Origin: Heterotrichella gracilis
Taxonomy: Eukaryota > Sar > Xanthophyceae > Tribonematales > Xanthonemataceae
DNA: 64,000 nt
Reading direction: 5' to 3'
NCBI GenBank assembly: GCA_032358255.1
Contig: JAULBX010024405.1
Coordinates: 124,001-188,000 of the forward strand
Below, one piece after another: positions 60,101-64,000 of this stretch. The notes under the pieces are model-generated. The model did no database searches. It worked only from the letters and a program-made list of their open reading frames with translations, and was not told the DNA's origin. Each line of letters opens with the position of its first letter. Position 1 is the first letter of the stretch. Position numbers and translations under genes: made by a program.

Positions 60101-60865
60101 AGGCTGTGAAACGCACTTTCTTGCCCTGGCCTCCTCCTCCCTCTGCTGTTCTTGCCGCGTCGAGGATGGCGCTGAGAGCTTGTCCCCGTGACCTCCCCGG
60201 CCCTCCCTGTCCCTGCGCCCCCACTCCTTGCCAGCATCGTCCTCCCTGCCATGCCGCTTGTCGGACTGCTGGTCCCTGCACCATGCACCCACCTTTGTGG
60301 GTATGCATGCAATTGAACACGTGTGTTGTGAATTGGCACCTGTTTCTTTGCCAAGTGGGTGACTTTGCCACAGGATCGTGAAACGCACAAGGAAACGTTG
60401 GTCAAAATGTAGTCAGGGTGCCTACCTCTGGCGCCTGGGCTCCGGCTCCTTTTTGCCTGACTTTGGTTTTGCTGCACGCAAAACCAAATATATGCTTTCA
60501 GTGACTGTGTGGGCTTCAGTACAGTGCAAAAGGTTGATCAGAGTTGAGTGTGTCTCCAAGTGCTTGCCATACCATATAAGCAACGTCAGGACAGAGCTGA
60601 GAGGTACTGGTTAATAATCTGATGCACAGATCTCCTGCCACTGCTGGTTCATATTGAAAGTACCCAGCTAGGACACGCGAGGGAAAAGAGTTGATCGAGT
60701 TGTGTTGGGTCATATGCATGCAAATGCCAACGCTTTAGGCCTACCTGCCTCGGCCTTGCTTGGCTCGGCACGCCTGCGCTTCGAGTCATGGTCTGCCTCC
60801 TTTGCGCTTTGTCGCTCCTCGTAGCTCTTCCGTTTGCCAGCGGTGTCGTCACGCTCCTTACCCAT
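54126..60865 (-). CDS. Basic, Asp/Lys/Arg- and RGG/GP-rich protein, probably nuclear and RNA-associated; family not recognised
   Basis: Fourteen minus-strand exons: 60865-60745, 60471-60426, 60275-60117, 59848-59724, 59487-59361, 59022-58960, 58432-57853, 57580-57492, 57055-56931, 56415-56285, 55726-55499, 55239-55126, 54828-54634 and 54257-54126. All phases agree, 744 residues, ATG at 60865. Order of regions: charged N-terminus with SKRRRAEPSK; Pro-rich KPPPKPPKPE; two copies of RWQPDN ... DDR (exons 5 and 6); a 193-codon Arg/Lys/Asp/Ser region; RGG boxes (GFGGRGEGFGGRG, RGGRGGRGW); FLEEINMNGPMRP; a Gly-Pro-Gln tract; then ~110 ordered-looking residues (LFDEYKRVLGLQANPG, ECLQLLGDPQM). RGG and RS-like content suggests RNA work, but the C-terminal domain is unknown to me. 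Two introns carry exon echoes and two carry LINE fragments. Confidence 0.75.
55035..55083 (+). mobile_element. Decayed LINE 3' fragment (copy 4)
   Basis: GGCGCCGCATGCGCAAGGCA followed by TTGCTCATCTGG aligns with the reverse complement of copies 1 and 2. It is antisense to the host gene, in an intron. Confidence 0.5.
55805..55872 (-). repeat. Echo of exon 11 of the RGG-rich gene
   Basis: Encodes NAGYPPPQVITIPVVSVHP, copying the start of exon 11 (NAGYTPPQVITVPMVSVHP, 55670-55726). It keeps a CAG acceptor and lies upstream in gene sense. Confidence 0.85.
56118..56200 (-). repeat. Echo of exon 10 of the RGG-rich gene
   Basis: Copies the exon 10 end: FLKEMNLNGPMRP then TAG just where the true exon has CAG and its donor; a GTAGG donor-like site follows. 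About 150 bp downstream of the true exon. Confidence 0.85.
59937..60025 (+). mobile_element. LINE 3' fragment (copy 5)
   Basis: Aligns over about 85 bp with the reverse complement of the 3' ends of copies 1 and 2 and ends in GTAACTAACTATCTAAC, the same tail. It is antisense to the host gene, in intron 3. Confidence 0.65.
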
Positions 60866-61428
60866 CCCTGTCCCAGGAGGGTTCCCACCCTACACCACGC
60901 AAGTCATCAATGCAGCTGACACCTCACAGTGTGCATCAACGAGGTAAACGTTTTCGTTTCAACAGTGGCTATCGAACGAGCTCCAGACTGTGTAGGCACA
61001 GGCTGACTTGCTGAGGTGGGCATTGGAAAATAAATACACCATTAGCGTTTCCCCCTTTATTCGACCTGCACAGAGCCGCCCCATACAGCTAAACTTAAGA
61101 GTTGTGCGAGTCGGTTGGCAAGCAAACGTGAGTGCCTATCCACTAAGCCTTACAGAGGTTATTCCTGCAGTCCATGCACTTTTAGACTTGTCTCTCGCTC
61201 ACGCTGTCCATTTGTGGTTTTGCATGCATGCCAATGTCAAGAATCGCCCACCACCGATACTGAACGCTGGGACACCTTCCTTGTGACACAGAGTGACTAG
61301 CAAAAGGTTTATTAGATTCTGCTGGCCCCAGTGCCACCTGCAGCGCTGCCTACATGCACAGTGGTTTGCTCAGATGACAGTGTGACAGTGGCCACAACTG
61401 CATGCTAAGGACCTGAGACAGTAACGCC
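60866..61428. promoter_or_regulatory. Divergent intergenic region
   Basis: 563 bp between the RGG-rich gene (minus) and the acidic mitochondrial gene (plus); probably a bidirectional promoter. No named element seen. Confidence 0.4.
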
Positions 61429-64000
61429 ATGGCGCTATCACAGCTAGCGCAGACCTGCATGCGCTCCGTCAGGCTAGCAGTCTCCAGCCGCATCTCGATT
61501 CCAGCAGTTCAGTCAGCCTGCCGTCACCTGACCAGCACCACCACACCACCACCACCACCATCATCGTCAGATTCAGACTCGGACGAGGACTTGACAACAA
61601 TCCCTGAAGAAGCTTTCCAAGAAGAAGTTTTCCATGAACCAGAGGCCGCCGAGGAACAAGCAGCCGAGGAAGAACACCATGAACCAGAGCCCGACTCTGA
61701 GGAGGAGATGAACGAGGAGGAGATCGAAGCATGCATTGCAGCCGCTTTCGATGACGACGCTCCACCACAGTACACGCTCAACCTGGCGGGGCCCGGGCAG
61801 CCCGCATGGCACATCATTGACGTGGATGAGGAGGCAGGGTCTGGCTACTATGGCTACGACCTGATAGGAGGAGCGGTGCCAAACAACGAGCAGAATGCCC
61901 TGCTGTCATTGGACGCCAAGCAGCTGATCTTCAAGCTCCACCGTGAAGACCCAAAACTGTACGTTTTGGTTCCAGCCCTGTTTCAGGCTTTTGCCTTGGT
62001 GCTAGGAGTGCTTGGTTGGGGATTCCTGCACTTCACCTCACCGAGCACACAAATGCTCCACATATGCCTTATGCCCTCCAAAACACATAGTGAGATAAGC
62101 AGTCTGCCCTACATGCCTTGCGCCAGCCAACCCTGGCACTACTTATACCATACCTGCATGGGCAACAAAGCACAGCTGCGCCATGAAGGGCAAGGGCATT
62201 CTCCCAACCAACATGCAGATGCCTCACCACCAAATCGTAACGACCCACAACCCGTCATTTTTCCGGGGTACCACTGCTCGATTCCCCGCTTATCTTCCCG
62301 CAGGTGGTCCATCCCCAAGCTGGCCAAAACCTTCAAGATCCGGCAGCAGCGGGTGCTGGCCATCATCGGACTGATTGAGCTGGACAACCAGCGCATCGAG
62401 GCCGGGGAGGTTCCCAACCGGGAGCTGAACGAGCACATGCACCTTGACCTGTGGGAGTGCATACACAGCCGGGGGAGCGGGGAGCGCCACGTGCGCAACC
62501 TGCCCACACAGCCCAAGTTTGAGGTGAGACTGCCTTCCTGCGGCATGTAACTCCTGGTCAGTTAGTTGAACACGCACGTGTTGCTGGGTGGTGGTGTGCG
62601 CAACCGGGAGCTGAAGCAGCACATGCATCTGGACTTGTAAGAGTGCATACACAGCAGGGGGAGCGGGGAGCGCTACGTGCGCAACCTGCCCACACAGTTC
62701 AAGTTTGAGGTGGGTACCACTAGGGCGCATACACCACCTGGTTAGCCAAATACAAGCAGCGCATTGAGGCGGGTGATGTAGGGAACGAAAGCTGAACGAG
62801 TGCACATGCATCTTGACATGTGGGAGTGCATACACAGCAGGGGGAGCGGGGAGCGCAACGTGCGCAACCTGCCCACACAGCCCAAGTTTGAGGTGGGCAC
62901 TGCCTCCCTGGGGCATGTAACCGCTGAAACTTGGTCAGTTAGTTGAACACGCGCGTGTTGTTGGGTGGTGGTGTGCCCAACCGGGAGCTGAAGCAGCACA
63001 TACATCTGGACTTGTGGGAGTGCTTACATAGCAGGTGGAGCGGGGAGGGCACAAGCATGCAGCGCATTGAGGCGGGTGATGTACGAACTGAGAGCTGAAC
63101 GAGTGCACATGCATCTTGACATGTGGGAGTGCACACACAGCAGGACAGCGCAATGGGCGCAACCTGTCCACAGATCATAAGGTTAAAGTGGGACCGCCAG
63201 GGCGCAGCCACCTGCCATCTATCCCAGTTCACCCATCAGCACTCTATTCAGAGAAACATGAACACATGGGTGTGCACAGCTGCAAACATTATTTCTGGTG
63301 TCCTGGCGAGGATTTCACGAAACCCTAATCTAAACCCTCCCCGGCCAACAGCTGGTGGAGCCATCCACCCTTGGTGCGCAGGCCAAACCTAGCACCACAG
63401 TGATCAAGATTCCACTTCTAAACCCTAACCCTAAACCCTGCCTTGGGCGCAGCTGGTAAGCCATCCACGCTTGGCCCGATGCCAAGTATGGCACCACGGG
63501 AATGAAGATTCCACTTCTAAACCCTAATCCTACACCCTAATATGCACACAGCTGGTGGAGCCAACCATGACACCACAAATATGAAGATTTCATTTTTACA
63601 TCCTAACAATAAACCCTCCCTTGGCCGCAGCTGGTGGAGCCATCCACCCTTGGCCCGGATGCCAAGCCCGGGACTGCCGTGAGCGAGGTTGCGCACGTGG
63701 AGGACATCATTGCCAAGCAGGAGGAGGAGATGATGGTGGAGGAGTTCATGGCCAACCTGTCCTACAACATGGGATGGGTACGTGGGTGGTGCTTGCGCGG
63801 TTGTTGCAGTCCAGGTGTTTGGGAGAAAGACAGGGAACAGGCGTTCATGACGGTTGATCCGGGCCTGTTCTACGTGTACAGTTCTGTTTGAATTACCGCA
63901 ATGATCACATATCTGGTGTTCTTGTGGAATGTAAGCCATTGTGTAAGGTGTATCCACCTGCTGCCGCTGCTAGGGTTTAGGGTTAAGGTATCTTCCCTGT
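61429..64000 (+). CDS. Acidic mitochondrial protein, possible mS45/Bot1 (EMR domain) type; 3' end outside the window
   Basis: Exons 61429-61958, 62304-62523 and 63631-63777 join in phase and continue past the window. The first ~37 residues are Arg/Ser/Ala-rich and end in HLTST, as a mitochondrial presequence. A long Glu/Asp/Pro region follows, then IFKLHREDPKLWSIPKLAKTF and KIRQQRVLAIIGLIELD. This pattern, a short 'hydrophobic-x-Asp-Pro' helix followed by a helix-turn-helix-like segment, resembles the eukaryotic mitochondrial regulator (EMR1/Bot1) domain found in mitoribosomal mS45. That family call is tentative. The third exon is a Glu/Met-rich helix. Intron 2 (1.1 kb) is made almost wholly of copies of exon 2's end and exon 3's start. 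Confidence 0.6.
62590..63140 (+). repeat. Four echoes of the exon 2 end
   Basis: Copies of 62420-62523 begin near 62600, 62775, 62980 and 63085. Shared text includes AACCGGGAGCTGAA, CACATGCATCTGGACTTGT, GTGCATACACAGC-GGGGGAG and CCCACACAGCCCAAGTTTGA. Some copies retain the GAGGTGGG donor. Confidence 0.9.
63340..63600 (+). repeat. Three echoes of the exon 3 acceptor edge
   Basis: CAGCTGGTGGAGCCATCCAC (true edge 63629-63648) recurs at about 63349, 63449 (CAGCTGGTAAGCCATCCAC) and 63549. Each copy is followed by AAGATTCCACTTCTAAACCC-type text with CCCTAA heptamers, at about 100-bp spacing. Confidence 0.9.

Overview
This window is nuclear DNA of a green alga, most likely a chlorophyte and possibly a trebouxiophyte. 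The support is spliced genes with GT-AG introns, telomere-like TTTAGGG/CCCTAAA heptamers scattered through the introns, and a plant-type gene set: a plastid bestrophin-like anion channel, an OEP24-like plastid envelope pore, an LPEAT1-like acyltransferase, an AP2 factor and an organellar RAP-domain protein. A B9D1 (MKS transition-zone) gene suggests that the organism or its zoospores build flagella. No species is assigned.

Layout. (-) NDUFB2-like complex I subunit, 1071-2195. (+) Secreted M23/LytM metallopeptidase with a Pro-rich stalk, 2930-6368. (-) RAP-domain protein with helical repeats, 7683 to about 15302. (+) Ribosomal protein eL19, 16493-19390. (+) B9D1, 20265-21375. (+) OEP24-like pore, about 23343-25586. 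(+) LPEAT1-like acyltransferase, 27068-29782. (+) Bestrophin/VCCN-type channel, 30764-35177. (+) AP2 transcription factor, about 37971-41375. (-) M20 metallopeptidase with one in-frame TGA, 42240-46450. (-) Kinesin with a long Asn-zipper coiled coil, 47483-53046. (-) Unrecognised basic RGG/GP-rich protein, 54126-60865. (+) Acidic mitochondrial protein of possible mS45/EMR type, 61429 to beyond the window end. Exons were joined by eye using splice motifs and reading phase. In eleven of the thirteen genes the assembled open frame closes exactly; the exceptions are the AP2 gene (one unresolved junction) and the M20 gene (one TGA). The last gene is also cut off at the window edge.

The genes do not form one pathway. 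What unites the window is the architecture of its introns. Most genes carry degenerate tandem copies of exon edges (called exon echoes here) in the adjoining intron or 3' flank, often next to telomere-like heptamers. In two genes a duplicated exon seems to have been kept as coding sequence: bestrophin exons 1/2 and exons 5/6 of the RGG-rich gene. Further intronic features are five 3' pieces of one LINE family with a TAAC-type tail, a 30-bp minisatellite in which each unit carries a strong 5' splice-site motif, and two long perfect hairpins.

I found no tRNA, rRNA, CRISPR array, bacterial operon or viral element.
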